Shown here one piece after another: positions 9,187-18,234 of a DNA stretch of 64,000 bases. The notes beneath the pieces are model-generated. The model saw only the letters and a program-made list of their open reading frames with translations, did not search any database and had not been told where the DNA came from. Source of the stretch: an uncultured Emticicia sp. (lineage in GTDB: Bacteria; Bacteroidota; Bacteroidia; Cytophagales; Spirosomataceae); assembly GCF_937903345.1 (NCBI RefSeq), contig NZ_CALCZQ010000030.1:496001-560000 (forward strand), written 5' to 3'. How positions within the stretch are numbered: the first letter of the stretch is position 1; every line of letters starts with the position of its first letter. The position numbers and the translations under genes are program-made.

Positions 9187-10206
9187 ATGGAAATAGGAAT
9201 AGATAGTTTTGCGGCGGTTTTAAAGAATAATGAAGGTAAAACGATAAGTAGCGAACAGTCGATAAGCGAATTATTGCAGAGAATCGAAAAAGCTGATGAA
9301 GTCGGACTAGATGTATTTGGGATTGGCGAACACCATCGCAAAGAATTTCTTGATTCAGCTCCAACAATGATTTTGGCCGCTGCGGCAGCTCGAACTAAAC
9401 GGATAAAATTGACAAGTGCGGTTACGGTTTTGAGTGCAATTGACCCCGTAAGGGCATTTCAAAATTTCGCTACGCTTGATTTAATTTCACAAGGCCGTGC
9501 CGAAATGGTTGTGGGTCGTGGGTCCTTTACTGATGCCTTTCCGCTTTTTGGTTTGAAATTGGAAGATTATGACGAACTTTTTACCGAAAAACTAAGTCTT
9601 TTACTTAAAATTAGAGAAAATGAAATAGTAAATTGGAAAGGAAAGTTTCGACCAGCACTAAATAACCAAGCAATTTATCCGCGGCCTTTGCAAGATAAAC
9701 TGCCAATTTGGATTGGAGTGGGCGGTACACCCCAATCATTTGTGCGTGCAGGAATGTTGGGTTTGCCGTTGATGGTCGCAATTATTGGAGGAGAAACGCA
9801 CCGTTTCAGACCATTAATTGACCTTTACCGAAATGCAGGTTTGAAAGCAGGGCATTCGCTTGATACTTTGCAAGTTGGCTTACATTCTCTCGGTTATGTG
9901 GCCGAAACTACCGAAGAAGCCCATGAAGAATTTTACCCAGGTTATGCTGAAATGTTTACTAATATCGGTAAAGAAAGAGGGTGGCCAGCAGTTCAGCGTT
10001 CACATTTTGATTCACAAACAACTAAACTCGGTGCGTTTTTGATAGGTAATCCCGAAGAGGTAGCTGAGAAAATTCTTCGGCACAGCGAAGCGTTAGGTGG
10101 AATTACAAGGGTAACTTTCCAAATGGATAATGCTGGTTTAACTCATCAAAAGCTAATGAAAGCCATAGAATTGATTGGAATGAAAGTTTCGCCAATGGTG
10201 AATTGA
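9187..10206 (+). CDS. LLM-class flavin-dependent oxidoreductase
   Basis: A luciferase-like monooxygenase (TIM-barrel, FMN-dependent) of 339 residues. The N-terminal half shows EKADEVGLDVFGIGEHHRKEF, typical of the bacterial luciferase fold, then ASR-type region DLISQGRAEMVVGRGS and the IWIGVGGTPQSFVRAGMLGLPLMVAIIGG block. The C terminus has HEEFYPGYAEMF and FLIGNPEEVAEKI, seen in the YhbW/SsuD-like branch. The substrate cannot be predicted. It starts at the ATG at 9187, 34 nt behind hemH, and ends before a strong bidirectional terminator. Confidence 0.85.
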   Translation: MEIGIDSFAAVLKNNEGKTISSEQSISELLQRIEKADEVGLDVFGIGEHHRKEFLDSAPTMILAAAAARTKRIKLTSAVTVLSAIDPVRAFQNFATLDLISQGRAEMVVGRGSFTDAFPLFGLKLEDYDELFTEKLSLLLKIRENEIVNWKGKFRPALNNQAIYPRPLQDKLPIWIGVGGTPQSFVRAGMLGLPLMVAIIGGETHRFRPLIDLYRNAGLKAGHSLDTLQVGLHSLGYVAETTEEAHEEFYPGYAEMFTNIGKERGWPAVQRSHFDSQTTKLGAFLIGNPEEVAEKILRHSEALGGITRVTFQMDNAGLTHQKLMKAIELIGMKVSPMVN

Positions 10207-10224
10207 AAGTAAATAATTATCTAT

Positions 10225-10260
10225 AAAAAGGCTCTATTCCGATAAGAATAGAGCCTTTTT
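10225..10260. terminator. Bidirectional intrinsic terminator
   Basis: A perfect 15-bp stem (10225-10239 with 10246-10260) closes a 6-nt loop. The stem is GC-rich in the centre (GGCTCTATTC) and has A5/T5 ends, so it can terminate from both sides. It lies between the convergent flavin oxidoreductase and metallopeptidase genes. Confidence 0.9.
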
Positions 10261-10275
10261 ATCATTAAATAGCTA

Positions 10276-13200
10276 CTAATTACAACCTTGAATCTGTGCC
10301 ACAAACACACTGCCAGTTTGGGCTTCAAATCCAGCATTTAAAGAAATAGAATTTCCGGCTTTGTAAGTTACTTTTGCTGGTGAAATGACTTTATTACTTG
10401 CATCTATTGTTTGGGCAGCCTGTACAATTGAAGTTCCGGTAGATATAGTAGATGTAACAGAGTTGGTTTGTGGTAGCACTATCACTTGATTTGTTGCCAC
10501 TCTCGCACTCTTACAGTTAACAATTTCACAAGAAGCATAATAAGTTATTGTGGATGCAGGTGTTTGGCTTAGCCCCGTACCAGTTCCGAGAGCTGTTCCA
10601 CCAGAGATGGCATTATACCAAGTGATAGTTCCTGTTGCACAAGTTGCATTTAAAGAAACTGAGTTTCCTGGGCAAATATTAGAATTATTTGTCGAAACAG
10701 CAGTTGGATTTGTCGGTTGTGACGTGACTGTCACTTGGCTTGTTGCCACTCTGTCACTCTTGCAATTTACAATTTCACAAGAAGCATAATAAGTTATTGT
10801 GGAGGCAGGTGTTTGACTAAATCCCGTACCAGTTCCGAGAGCTGTTCCACCAGAGATGGCGTTATACCAAGTTATAGTGCCTGTTGCACAAGTTGCAGCC
10901 AAAAAAACCGTAGATCCTGCACAAATATTAGTATTATTCACCGTAACTGCACTCGGATTTATTGGTTTAGCAGTTACTGTCGCTTGATTTGTTGCCACTC
11001 TGTCACTCTTACAAGTTACATTTTCACAAGAAGCATAATAAGTTATTGTGGAAGTAGGTGTTTGACTAAATCCAGTACCAGTTCCGAGAGCAGTTCCACC
11101 GGAGATGGTATTATACCAAGTGATAGTGCCTGTTGCACAAGTTGCACTTAAAGAAACTGAGTTTCCGGAACATATATTAGCATTATCCACCGAAACAGCA
11201 GTCGGATTTGTCGGTTGTGCCGTGACTGTCACTTGGCTTGTTGCCACTCTTGAACTTTTACAGTTAACATTTTCACAAGAAGCATAATAAGTTATTGTGG
11301 ATGCAGGTGTTTGGCTAAGTCCAGTACCTGTTCCAAGTGCCGCTCCTCCCGTTGCCGCATTATACCAAGTGACAGTGCCTATTGAACAAGATGCCGTCAA
11401 AGAAACAGAGTTCCCTGCACAAATATTAGAATTGGTTATATTAAAAGTACTCGGATTTGTCGGTTGTGCCGTGACTGTCACTTGGTTTGTTGCCACTCTA
11501 GCACTCTTACAAATTGCATTTTCACAAGAAGCATAGTAAATTATGGTGGAAGCAGGTGTTTGGCTAAGTCCAGTACCAGTTCCGAGAGCTGTCCCACCAG
11601 AGATGGCATTATACCAAGTGATAGTTCCTGTTGTACAAGTTCCGCTTAAAGAAACTGAGTTTCCAGCACAAATATTAGTATTATTTACCAAAACAGCGGT
11701 TGGATTTGTCGGTTGTAGCGTGACTGTCACTTGGCTTGTTGCTACCCTTGCACTTATACAATTTGTATTTTCACAAGAAGCATAATAAGTTATTGTGGAT
11801 GCAGGTGTTTGGCTTAGCCCCGTACCAGTTCCGAGACTCGTACCACCAGTTAAAGCATTATACCAAGTAAGAGTTCCAGATGAACAAGTTGCATTCAAAG
11901 CAACTGATGTACCTGAGCAAATATTTGTGTTATTGACCGAAACAGCAGTTGGATTTGTCGTTGTCACTTCGCTTGTTGCCACTCTTGCACTTTTACAAAT
12001 TGCATTTTCACACGAAGCATAATAAGTTATTGTGGAAGCAGGTGTTTGACTAAATCCAGTACCAGTTCCGAGAGCTGTTCCACCAGAGATGGTATTATAC
12101 CAAGTGATAGTGCCTGATGCACAAGTTGCATTTAAAGTAACTGATGAACCTGAGCAAATATTTGTGTTATTGACAGAAACAGCAGTCGGAGTATTTGGAG
12201 CGGTACAGGAGGTAATTGTAAAATTATTGTTTGAAATGTCAAAAAAAGCTCTATTAGCACCTTTTACCATGATACGAGCAGTAGTTGAACTTACATTTGG
12301 AATTGTAACAATGGCCGAACCACTGTTTGGTACATTTGATGTGAGCGTAGTTGGGTAAGTCAATCCACCATCAGTAGAAAGTAATATATCGACATTCGCA
12401 CAGCTAACTGGTGCTATGTCAGTGCTCGCAACCGCCCAAGTAATTGTTTGTGTGCTGAAAGCTGCGTAGCTGATACCACTATTATTTGGTGAGTTTACTA
12501 TAAATGGCCCTGCCGATCCAGCAATGGTTAAAGTTATATCTGCTTGGTCATTTGCTCCTCCCCCCGTAGCATTATCTCTAACAACTAATCTGAAATTGAG
12601 TGAGCGTGCAACTGTTGGCAAAACTTCCCATGTTGGTGAAACATTGGCGACTAAATCACTAAGTCTTGGAAAATATCGAGTTCCACTGGGTGTTGGAGAA
12701 AAACCTCTAAAACTTGGTCCTCCTGTAGCAGTGCCTACTGGTGGTTGGGTAGCTACTTGAGTATCCATTTGATCCCAACAATAAGTGAGCGTAGCATTAC
12801 CGTCAGCATCGGTTGCTACACCAGTAAGCATAAAAGGCGTTCCTTTGGGTATTGTTTGACTTACAGTGTTAGAAGTAATACTTGGCTTTGCGTTTGAATA
12901 AGTAGGCTTCGATGCACATGTATTTCCAGTACCAGTAATAAAAGTATGCATTTCACTAAAATTTCCACCATGAAAATGTGCATCGCTATTATTTTGCACA
13001 TTTGGTGCACAAATACCAGCATAACCCATAATGCTATAACCACTCCCAGGTTCAAATGCAGTCGATGAGTTACGATTACAATTATTATTTTGTGTATGAT
13101 TTCCTCCAAATTGATGGCCCATCTCGTGTGCTACATAATCAATATCAAAAGCATCTCCAACTGGCGAACCTGAACCGGTGACACCTCCTCCTTTAAATGA

Positions 13201-14193
13201 GTTACATGGACTTCCTAAGTAAGCAACTCCACCACCACCAGTGCTAAATACATGTCCGATATCAAAGTTTGCACTACCAATTACTGAATTTAGATTGTTA
13301 ATGTTTTCAGTAAGCATTTTACCTCCATCATCATTAGTGTAGGGATCAGTTGTAGCATTGGTATAAATTATTAAATTGTTATTTGCGATAATATTCATTT
13401 TAACTGCAAAATCTCTTAAAAAAACACCATTCACACGATTCATAGTGGTTACTTGAGCAGCTAATGCTAAAGCTACTGTTCCTCCATGAAATGCAGTGTA
13501 TTCAACAGTAGCAGCTAAAGCCAGACGATAGTTTCTTAATACACCATCTCCTATTGAAGCGTTTATACCGTTTGGTAAATTGGTTTCTTTATTTGGAAAT
13601 GTAGTAGTTGGTGTATCTATACCTGGCTGCTTGATTTGGTCAACTGCACATGTAAAACTTTTTTTACTTGTAAAGTCTTTTTTGTTGTACGAAATATAAT
13701 ATTCTACGGTGGCTGTACTGTAAGGGTCAATAAAAAATGTCCCTTCGGGCGATAAAATCATACCATGAAAACCTCTCTGAGTAAAATCCAATCGAACAGT
13801 AGTTGCTGGATTTTTAAGGCTGTATCCTGAATAAGTTTTTATCTCAGGGAATTTCTGAGCAAGTGCTGCTTCCATCATTGGCGATTCTACAATCACAAAT
13901 TCTTCAAAAGTACCATCCGGTAATGGTAATTCTAAAACTGTGTTTACATTCTTTGCAGAAGCGGTAAATTCAAGAGGAGTTTTATTGAGAAATGATTTAA
14001 TCGATGCAACATCAAGTTTTAAAACTTTATATTTAGCTGGATTTATTTGTTTACTTCCAAATATAGTAGGTTCACTATCAATATTTTGCCACATTTTAAT
14101 TTGGGCGAATACTGTATTTGAAAGTAATAGAAGTATTATGAAGTTCAATTTTTTAAAAAAAACCGAACCAGTGCGTCTTATGAAAAATTTCAA
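10276..14193 (-). CDS. Secreted reprolysin-like zinc metallopeptidase with seven Ig-like modules
   Basis: A 1305-residue exported protease. A signal peptide (residues 1-31, ending VFAQ) is followed by a propeptide-like region (about 32-210) and a metzincin domain with the zinc motif HEMGHQFGGNH, preceded by DIGHVFSTGGGGVAYLG and followed by YSIMGYAGIC (Met-turn). The order matches reprolysin-like (M12B-type) peptidases of Bacteroidota. Fibronectin/cadherin-like linkers then lead to seven tandem modules of about 83 residues (NxNICxGxSVxLxATC...TITWYN...GTGTGxSQTPASTITYYASCE) and a C-terminal domain of about 62 residues with FEAQTGSVFVAQIQGC, typical of a 3-coathanger-stack end. The gene is monocistronic and flanked by a strong terminator. 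Its place beside a hydroxyproline-type operon suggests breakdown of structural protein, but this is only an inference. Confidence 0.88.
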   Translation of the reverse strand: MKFFIRRTGSVFFKKLNFIILLLLSNTVFAQIKMWQNIDSEPTIFGSKQINPAKYKVLKLDVASIKSFLNKTPLEFTASAKNVNTVLELPLPDGTFEEFVIVESPMMEAALAQKFPEIKTYSGYSLKNPATTVRLDFTQRGFHGMILSPEGTFFIDPYSTATVEYYISYNKKDFTSKKSFTCAVDQIKQPGIDTPTTTFPNKETNLPNGINASIGDGVLRNYRLALAATVEYTAFHGGTVALALAAQVTTMNRVNGVFLRDFAVKMNIIANNNLIIYTNATTDPYTNDDGGKMLTENINNLNSVIGSANFDIGHVFSTGGGGVAYLGSPCNSFKGGGVTGSGSPVGDAFDIDYVAHEMGHQFGGNHTQNNNCNRNSSTAFEPGSGYSIMGYAGICAPNVQNNSDAHFHGGNFSEMHTFITGTGNTCASKPTYSNAKPSITSNTVSQTIPKGTPFMLTGVATDADGNATLTYCWDQMDTQVATQPPVGTATGGPSFRGFSPTPSGTRYFPRLSDLVANVSPTWEVLPTVARSLNFRLVVRDNATGGGANDQADITLTIAGSAGPFIVNSPNNSGISYAAFSTQTITWAVASTDIAPVSCANVDILLSTDGGLTYPTTLTSNVPNSGSAIVTIPNVSSTTARIMVKGANRAFFDISNNNFTITSCTAPNTPTAVSVNNTNICSGSSVTLNATCASGTITWYNTISGGTALGTGTGFSQTPASTITYYASCENAICKSARVATSEVTTTNPTAVSVNNTNICSGTSVALNATCSSGTLTWYNALTGGTSLGTGTGLSQTPASTITYYASCENTNCISARVATSQVTVTLQPTNPTAVLVNNTNICAGNSVSLSGTCTTGTITWYNAISGGTALGTGTGLSQTPASTIIYYASCENAICKSARVATNQVTVTAQPTNPSTFNITNSNICAGNSVSLTASCSIGTVTWYNAATGGAALGTGTGLSQTPASTITYYASCENVNCKSSRVATSQVTVTAQPTNPTAVSVDNANICSGNSVSLSATCATGTITWYNTISGGTALGTGTGFSQTPTSTITYYASCENVTCKSDRVATNQATVTAKPINPSAVTVNNTNICAGSTVFLAATCATGTITWYNAISGGTALGTGTGFSQTPASTITYYASCEIVNCKSDRVATSQVTVTSQPTNPTAVSTNNSNICPGNSVSLNATCATGTITWYNAISGGTALGTGTGLSQTPASTITYYASCEIVNCKSARVATNQVIVLPQTNSVTSTISTGTSIVQAAQTIDASNKVISPAKVTYKAGNSISLNAGFEAQTGSVFVAQIQGCN
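10465..12195 (-). repeat. Seven tandem ~249-bp coding repeats
   Basis: Seven direct repeats inside the metallopeptidase gene, each coding about 83 residues. Long stretches are almost identical between copies at the DNA level, including silent positions, which points to recent duplication or ongoing gene conversion. The array is coding and is not a CRISPR. Confidence 0.9.
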
Positions 14194-14584
14194 CTTTAAG
14201 ATTTGATTTTTAGTTTAGTAGGGTCAATATAAAATTAAGAAATTTTAGAAATAAGTCAAAATACATCGACATGTTGAAATTATGTAATTTCTTGATTTTA
14301 ATATTTATTTACTTTAATGACCTATCTGATGCATTTTGTCTTAGAAACTTACTTAAAATTTGAAAAAATATTGATAATTTATGTTAAATTTTTTTGGTAC
14401 CAAACAAAATTGTCAAAGCCAAACTTTAACACCCAACTAATCTAACACAACACTATTATACACTTTTTTATCGTTCATTCTTCCCAACCTTCCTTGAAAG
14501 TTATCAATGAGAGGTCTTTATTCAAGCGTTTTTCTTTATTTGGTTATCAATCTTAGAATTTTTTCTTTTTAAATGGAAAAAATA
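14194..14584. other. Non-coding gap upstream of the metallopeptidase
   Basis: A 391-bp AT-rich stretch between the metallopeptidase start (minus strand) and the end of the aminotransferase gene. It should hold the metallopeptidase promoter, but I found no good TAnnTTTG match on that strand. A 12-bp palindrome TTTGGTACCAAA lies at 14393-14404, about 200 nt from the start codon. Nothing else was recognised. Confidence 0.4.
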
Positions 14585-15769
14585 TTAACCGACCTTCAAA
14601 ATTTCAACCAATGCCCACAAATCGGCTTCGGTGTTATAAACATTCTGAGAAACACGAATGGCAACACCTCGATTAGAAACAAAAATTTTATTGGCCGAGA
14701 GTTTATCGGTAAATACTTGATTATGGGAAACCCCGCCCGTAATCGATTTTGGTAAAGAAATGCCTAGTAAATGATTAGCTCGATTAGCGGATTCTTCAAC
14801 CCAACATCCTAATTCTTGGAGAGCTATTAAGGGTTTTTCGATAATTTTGGCACAGTAATTTTGCATATTGTTTACTCCCCAATTTAAGATTTGAGTAAGA
14901 GAATCTTCAAGCATTGGTACTTGAATAAACTGTGTGTGCTCACCCATATTATAACGTTGTGCTTTAGGTCTATATGCTCGCTCGTAGCGTATAAGTTGTG
15001 CAAAATTATCACTTTCGGCTTTGTGCATCCAAGATTCTTCGATGGGCACTCCTTCATCAAAAAACTCTCCAAAATAAGCCATACCAATGCTGTAAGGTCC
15101 TAAAAGCCATTTATATCCCGCACAAATTAATGCATCGGGTTGAATTTTCTGACAATCAAAATCAAGTATTCCAACCGATTGAGTTCCATCTATGACCAAT
15201 AAAGCACCCACTTCTTTACAGTGTTTCGAGATGGCTTCTAAATCAAACTTTACACCGTAAATCCAATGGATATGGGGTATAACTACCATTGCGGTTTCGT
15301 TGTTGATACCTTCTAAAATTGACTGATTCCAAAGTCCACCACGATTTTCGAGGGTATCAGGTTTGGCAATTGTTTTATATACTAAACCATGTTTTTGACA
15401 CACACGGTCAAACGCATACACATTATTCGGAAACTCATCTTGAATCTGGATAATATTTTTTTTAGCTGAAAGCTTAGGTATGCGATGTACATTATTTGCA
15501 ACAACGGCCATTCCGTAGGATACTGAAGATATTACCGCAATTCGCTCATAATCAGGCTCGTTGATGAGCTGAGCAAAAAGTTTTTGTACTTTCTGTGGTA
15601 AAGTAAAATGGTCGCTACCTTTGATCAAGTGTGTATGTGAGGCCTTTAGTTGAATACCTTCGATTCCTCTTTCGACTGAACTCTTAAGGGTGGGAGAGTA
15701 GGCTGCACCATTGAGATAGGTGAGGTCTTCTTCAATAGAAAATAGATGCTTTTGGCATTGTAAACTCAT
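14585..15769 (-). CDS. Class V aminotransferase-fold PLP enzyme
   Basis: A PLP-dependent enzyme of aminotransferase class V (the fold of cysteine desulfurases, kynureninase and isopenicillin-N-epimerase-like proteins), 394 residues from the ATG at 15769. A TTG at 15835 would add 22 residues of no family character. Visible are the N-terminal DLTYLNGAAYSP, the cofactor aspartate in LLVIDGTQSVGILDFD, and the Schiff-base lysine in CAGYKWLLGPYSIG. It is the last gene of the minus-strand operon that includes hydroxyproline epimerase and a D-amino-acid oxidase, 87 nt behind the latter. Its substrate is unknown. It could act on an amino acid released by the same pathway, but it has no established step in hydroxyproline breakdown. 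Confidence 0.82.
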   Translation of the reverse strand: MSLQCQKHLFSIEEDLTYLNGAAYSPTLKSSVERGIEGIQLKASHTHLIKGSDHFTLPQKVQKLFAQLINEPDYERIAVISSVSYGMAVVANNVHRIPKLSAKKNIIQIQDEFPNNVYAFDRVCQKHGLVYKTIAKPDTLENRGGLWNQSILEGINNETAMVVIPHIHWIYGVKFDLEAISKHCKEVGALLVIDGTQSVGILDFDCQKIQPDALICAGYKWLLGPYSIGMAYFGEFFDEGVPIEESWMHKAESDNFAQLIRYERAYRPKAQRYNMGEHTQFIQVPMLEDSLTQILNWGVNNMQNYCAKIIEKPLIALQELGCWVEESANRANHLLGISLPKSITGGVSHNQVFTDKLSANKIFVSNRGVAIRVSQNVYNTEADLWALVEILKVG

Positions 15770-15856
15770 TTGTCGATAATTTTTTGATTGTTGCCAATTG
15801 TTCGGGTGTAAAACTAAGAAAACAATTTGCAACAATAGGCAACAGGAACAATAATT

Positions 15857-17191
15857 TTAATCGTATCTCTCAGGTTTGTAAAGGTCGATTTCGATACTAT
15901 TTTTTTGATTTTCTATAATTTCTTGAACCAATTTGCCAGTGGCAGGGGCAAGACTCAATCCCATCATGGCGTGGCCAGATGCAATCACAAGATTTTTGAA
16001 CTTATTCGTACGTCCAATATAAGGCAAACCATCTGGCGAACATGGACGTAAACCGTACCAAACTTGTTCTTTTTGTGGCATAGCTATCTGATAATCAGGG
16101 AAATAATTCGGTACTGCTTTGATGATTCCACGTACACGATTCATATTGATTGCATCGTTCAAACCGCCAATTTCCATCGTTCCACCAAAACGTATTAAAT
16201 TGGCAGACATAGGTGTAATCGCAACTCTCGCTTCCAATAAAATTGACGGAATATTGAGTTTTTTGCCTTCATTCTGTTCATAAGTTATGCTATACCCTTT
16301 TCCTGCTTGCATCGGTAAACCAATATTGAGCATTTCTGCCAAAAGTGGAGACCATGAGCCAGTGGCGATGATTAAGTTCTGAGTTTTGAGTTCTGAGTGC
16401 TGAGTTGTATTTTCTACTACTTGTCTAATCTTTATTTTTTTTATCTCACTTTTTTCAAATTCAAAGCCTGTTACTTCGGTGTTGTAGAGGAATTTTACGC
16501 CTTTATTTTGGAGGTGTTTTTTTAGGTTTTTTATTAATTGGTTTGGATATAAATGGGCATCACCCTCATAAAAAATTGCCCCTGCTACGTCTGGTTTTAC
16601 TTCTGGCTCAAACTCGTGTAATTCTTTGGTAGTAAGTATTTTAGTTTTCAATCCAAGTTCGTTGGCTTGGTGGGCTACCTCTACTTCTTCTTCAAAACTA
16701 TGTTCGGTTTTGCAGAGCATCATTAAACCTTTTTCTTCAAAAGAGAAATCGAAATCAGGTGTTTTTGCTAAGTCTTGATACAAAGCTTTGCTTAACAAAC
16801 TAATATCTCGAAGGGCGGGCATTGCTCGCTCAACTTGCTTTTTATTAGCGGCTTGATAAAACTTCAATCCCCAAGAAAGTAAATCAAGGTTTAGGCGAGG
16901 TTTTACATAAAATGGACTCTCAGCATTAAACATCCATTTGATGCCTTTTTCAATCATCCCCGGCACTGCTAATGGAATAAAATGGCTAGGAACGATCATA
17001 CCAGCGTTTCCCATAGAGCAACCATCATCGCCATTTGAGCGTTCGATAATCGTAACTTTGTATCCTTGTTTGTTGAGGTAGTATGCTGAAAATAAGCCAA
17101 TTACTCCACTGCCGATGATGATTGTTTCCTCAACCGATCCATCGGAATTTCCTGATGAATCGTTATTTTTATTCTCCATTATTTCTTCCAT
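15857..17191 (-). CDS. FAD-dependent D-amino-acid oxidase/dehydrogenase (DadA family)
   Basis: A DAO-type flavoenzyme of 444 residues. A polar N-terminal extension of about 20 residues precedes the FAD-binding Rossmann motif IIIGSGVIGLFSAYYLNKQGY. Further marks are CSMGNAGMIVPSHF, ATGSWSP and the C-terminal GLRPCSPDGLPYIGR and ASGHAMMGLSLAPATGKL. In hydroxyproline catabolism the enzyme at this place oxidises cis-4-hydroxy-D-proline to the pyrroline carboxylate; the neighbouring epimerase and DapA-like gene support that role here. A 7-bp-period repeat (16374-16408) runs through the coding sequence and encodes TQHSELKTQN in a loop just before the LIIATGSWSP motif. Other D-amino acids as substrate remain possible. 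Confidence 0.87.
   Translation of the reverse strand: MEEIMENKNNDSSGNSDGSVEETIIIGSGVIGLFSAYYLNKQGYKVTIIERSNGDDGCSMGNAGMIVPSHFIPLAVPGMIEKGIKWMFNAESPFYVKPRLNLDLLSWGLKFYQAANKKQVERAMPALRDISLLSKALYQDLAKTPDFDFSFEEKGLMMLCKTEHSFEEEVEVAHQANELGLKTKILTTKELHEFEPEVKPDVAGAIFYEGDAHLYPNQLIKNLKKHLQNKGVKFLYNTEVTGFEFEKSEIKKIKIRQVVENTTQHSELKTQNLIIATGSWSPLLAEMLNIGLPMQAGKGYSITYEQNEGKKLNIPSILLEARVAITPMSANLIRFGGTMEIGGLNDAINMNRVRGIIKAVPNYFPDYQIAMPQKEQVWYGLRPCSPDGLPYIGRTNKFKNLVIASGHAMMGLSLAPATGKLVQEIIENQKNSIEIDLYKPERYD
16374..16408 (-). repeat. In-gene 7-bp-period repeat (D-amino-acid oxidase)
   Basis: Five degenerate units with consensus ACTCAGA (minus strand) inside the D-amino-acid oxidase gene. They encode TQHSELKTQN without breaking the frame. 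The same unit type, GTTCTGA on the plus strand, occurs in the intergenic array before hemH. Confidence 0.7.
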
Positions 17192-17230
17192 ATTCTAATT
17201 TGTCATTTAAATATATAGCTAACAGCTGGG

Positions 17231-18232
17231 CTAAATCACCTGAAATCCAAACGCATAAGGGTCGTCTTGGTCGTCAATCGTGATGGTATTATTGCCATAA
17301 ATTCTTGCCCAACCTTCAATACTTGGATAAATGGCATCAAATGGCCCGACTTTGGTGGTGCCTTCAATTCTTCCAATAAACTTACTGCCGATGATACTTT
17401 CATGAATAAATTCATCACCCTCTTTGAGTTTGCCTTTGGCCGCCCATTGAGCCATTCGAGCTGAAGTTCCAGTGCCACAAGGTGAGCGGTCAATGGCTTT
17501 ATCTCCATAAAAAACAGCATTTCGAGCAGTTGATTTTGGGTCAATCACCTTTCCTGTCCATTCAATGTGGCTAAGGCCATTAATTGTTGGGTTTTCTGGA
17601 TGAATAAAAGAATGTTTTTCATTGATTCTATCACGCAAAACTTTTGCCCAATTGATGAGTTGGTCGGCTCGGTAATTTTCTAAACCTGAAAAATTTTCCT
17701 GCACATCGACAATGGCATAAAAATTTCCACCGTAAGCAACATCAACTTTCAAAATTCCCAAATCTGGACATTCAACTTCGATGTTTTCAGCTGCCAAAAA
17801 TGAAGCAACATTGGTCAATTTTACCGATTTTACTTTATTTCCTTCTTGCTTATATTCAATCATTACCAAGCCCGCAGGGGCTTCCATTCGCACAAAACCT
17901 GGCTTTTTTGGTTGAATAAGTCCATGTTCGATGGCAATTGTAATTGTTCCGATAGTTCCGTGCCCACACATAGGAAGGCAGCCTGATGTTTCGATAAATA
18001 GTACCGCAACATCATTGTCGGGGTCGTGGGGTGGGTACAAAATACTGCCCGACATCATATCGTGTCCACGAGGTTCAAACATTAAGCCTTTACGAATCCA
18101 GTCATATTCACGCAGAAAATGCTGCCGCTTTTCGGACATATTTTTACCAGCTAAATTTGGCCCACCACCAGCTACCAAACGAACTGGATTCCCACACGTA
18201 TGGGCATCTATGCAAAAGAATGATTTATTCAT
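17231..18232 (-). CDS. 4-hydroxyproline 2-epimerase (proline racemase family)
   Basis: A proline-racemase-fold epimerase of 333 residues that interconverts trans-4-hydroxy-L-proline and cis-4-hydroxy-D-proline. Both catalytic cysteines are present: Cys89 in GCLPMCGHGTIG and Cys252 in DRSPCGTGTSAR. That marks a true epimerase and not the trans-3-hydroxyproline dehydratase subgroup, in which the second cysteine is replaced. The N terminus FFCIDAHTCGNPVRLVAGG is typical. It begins 2 nt after the stop of the upstream dapA-like gene, so the two are probably translationally coupled. The whole operon reads hydroxyproline catabolism: epimerase, oxidase, deaminating lyase. Confidence 0.92.
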   Translation of the reverse strand: MNKSFFCIDAHTCGNPVRLVAGGGPNLAGKNMSEKRQHFLREYDWIRKGLMFEPRGHDMMSGSILYPPHDPDNDVAVLFIETSGCLPMCGHGTIGTITIAIEHGLIQPKKPGFVRMEAPAGLVMIEYKQEGNKVKSVKLTNVASFLAAENIEVECPDLGILKVDVAYGGNFYAIVDVQENFSGLENYRADQLINWAKVLRDRINEKHSFIHPENPTINGLSHIEWTGKVIDPKSTARNAVFYGDKAIDRSPCGTGTSARMAQWAAKGKLKEGDEFIHESIIGSKFIGRIEGTTKVGPFDAIYPSIEGWARIYGNNTITIDDQDDPYAFGFQVI

Positions 18233-18234
18233 GA

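Noticed and set aside
10465..12195. CRISPR-like regular repeats
   Set aside because: The unit is about 249 bp, continuous and coding; there are no spacers.
10550..12358. Series of open plus-strand frames across the metallopeptidase repeats
   Set aside because: They are the antisense shadow of the repeated modules, recur with the same period and lack starts, promoters or protein-like composition.
14884..15195. Plus-strand frames opposite the class V aminotransferase gene
   Set aside because: They are antisense shadows of a well-supported gene.
15770..15835. Longer N terminus of the class V aminotransferase
   Set aside because: It depends on a TTG and adds residues without family character; the ATG at 15769 fits.
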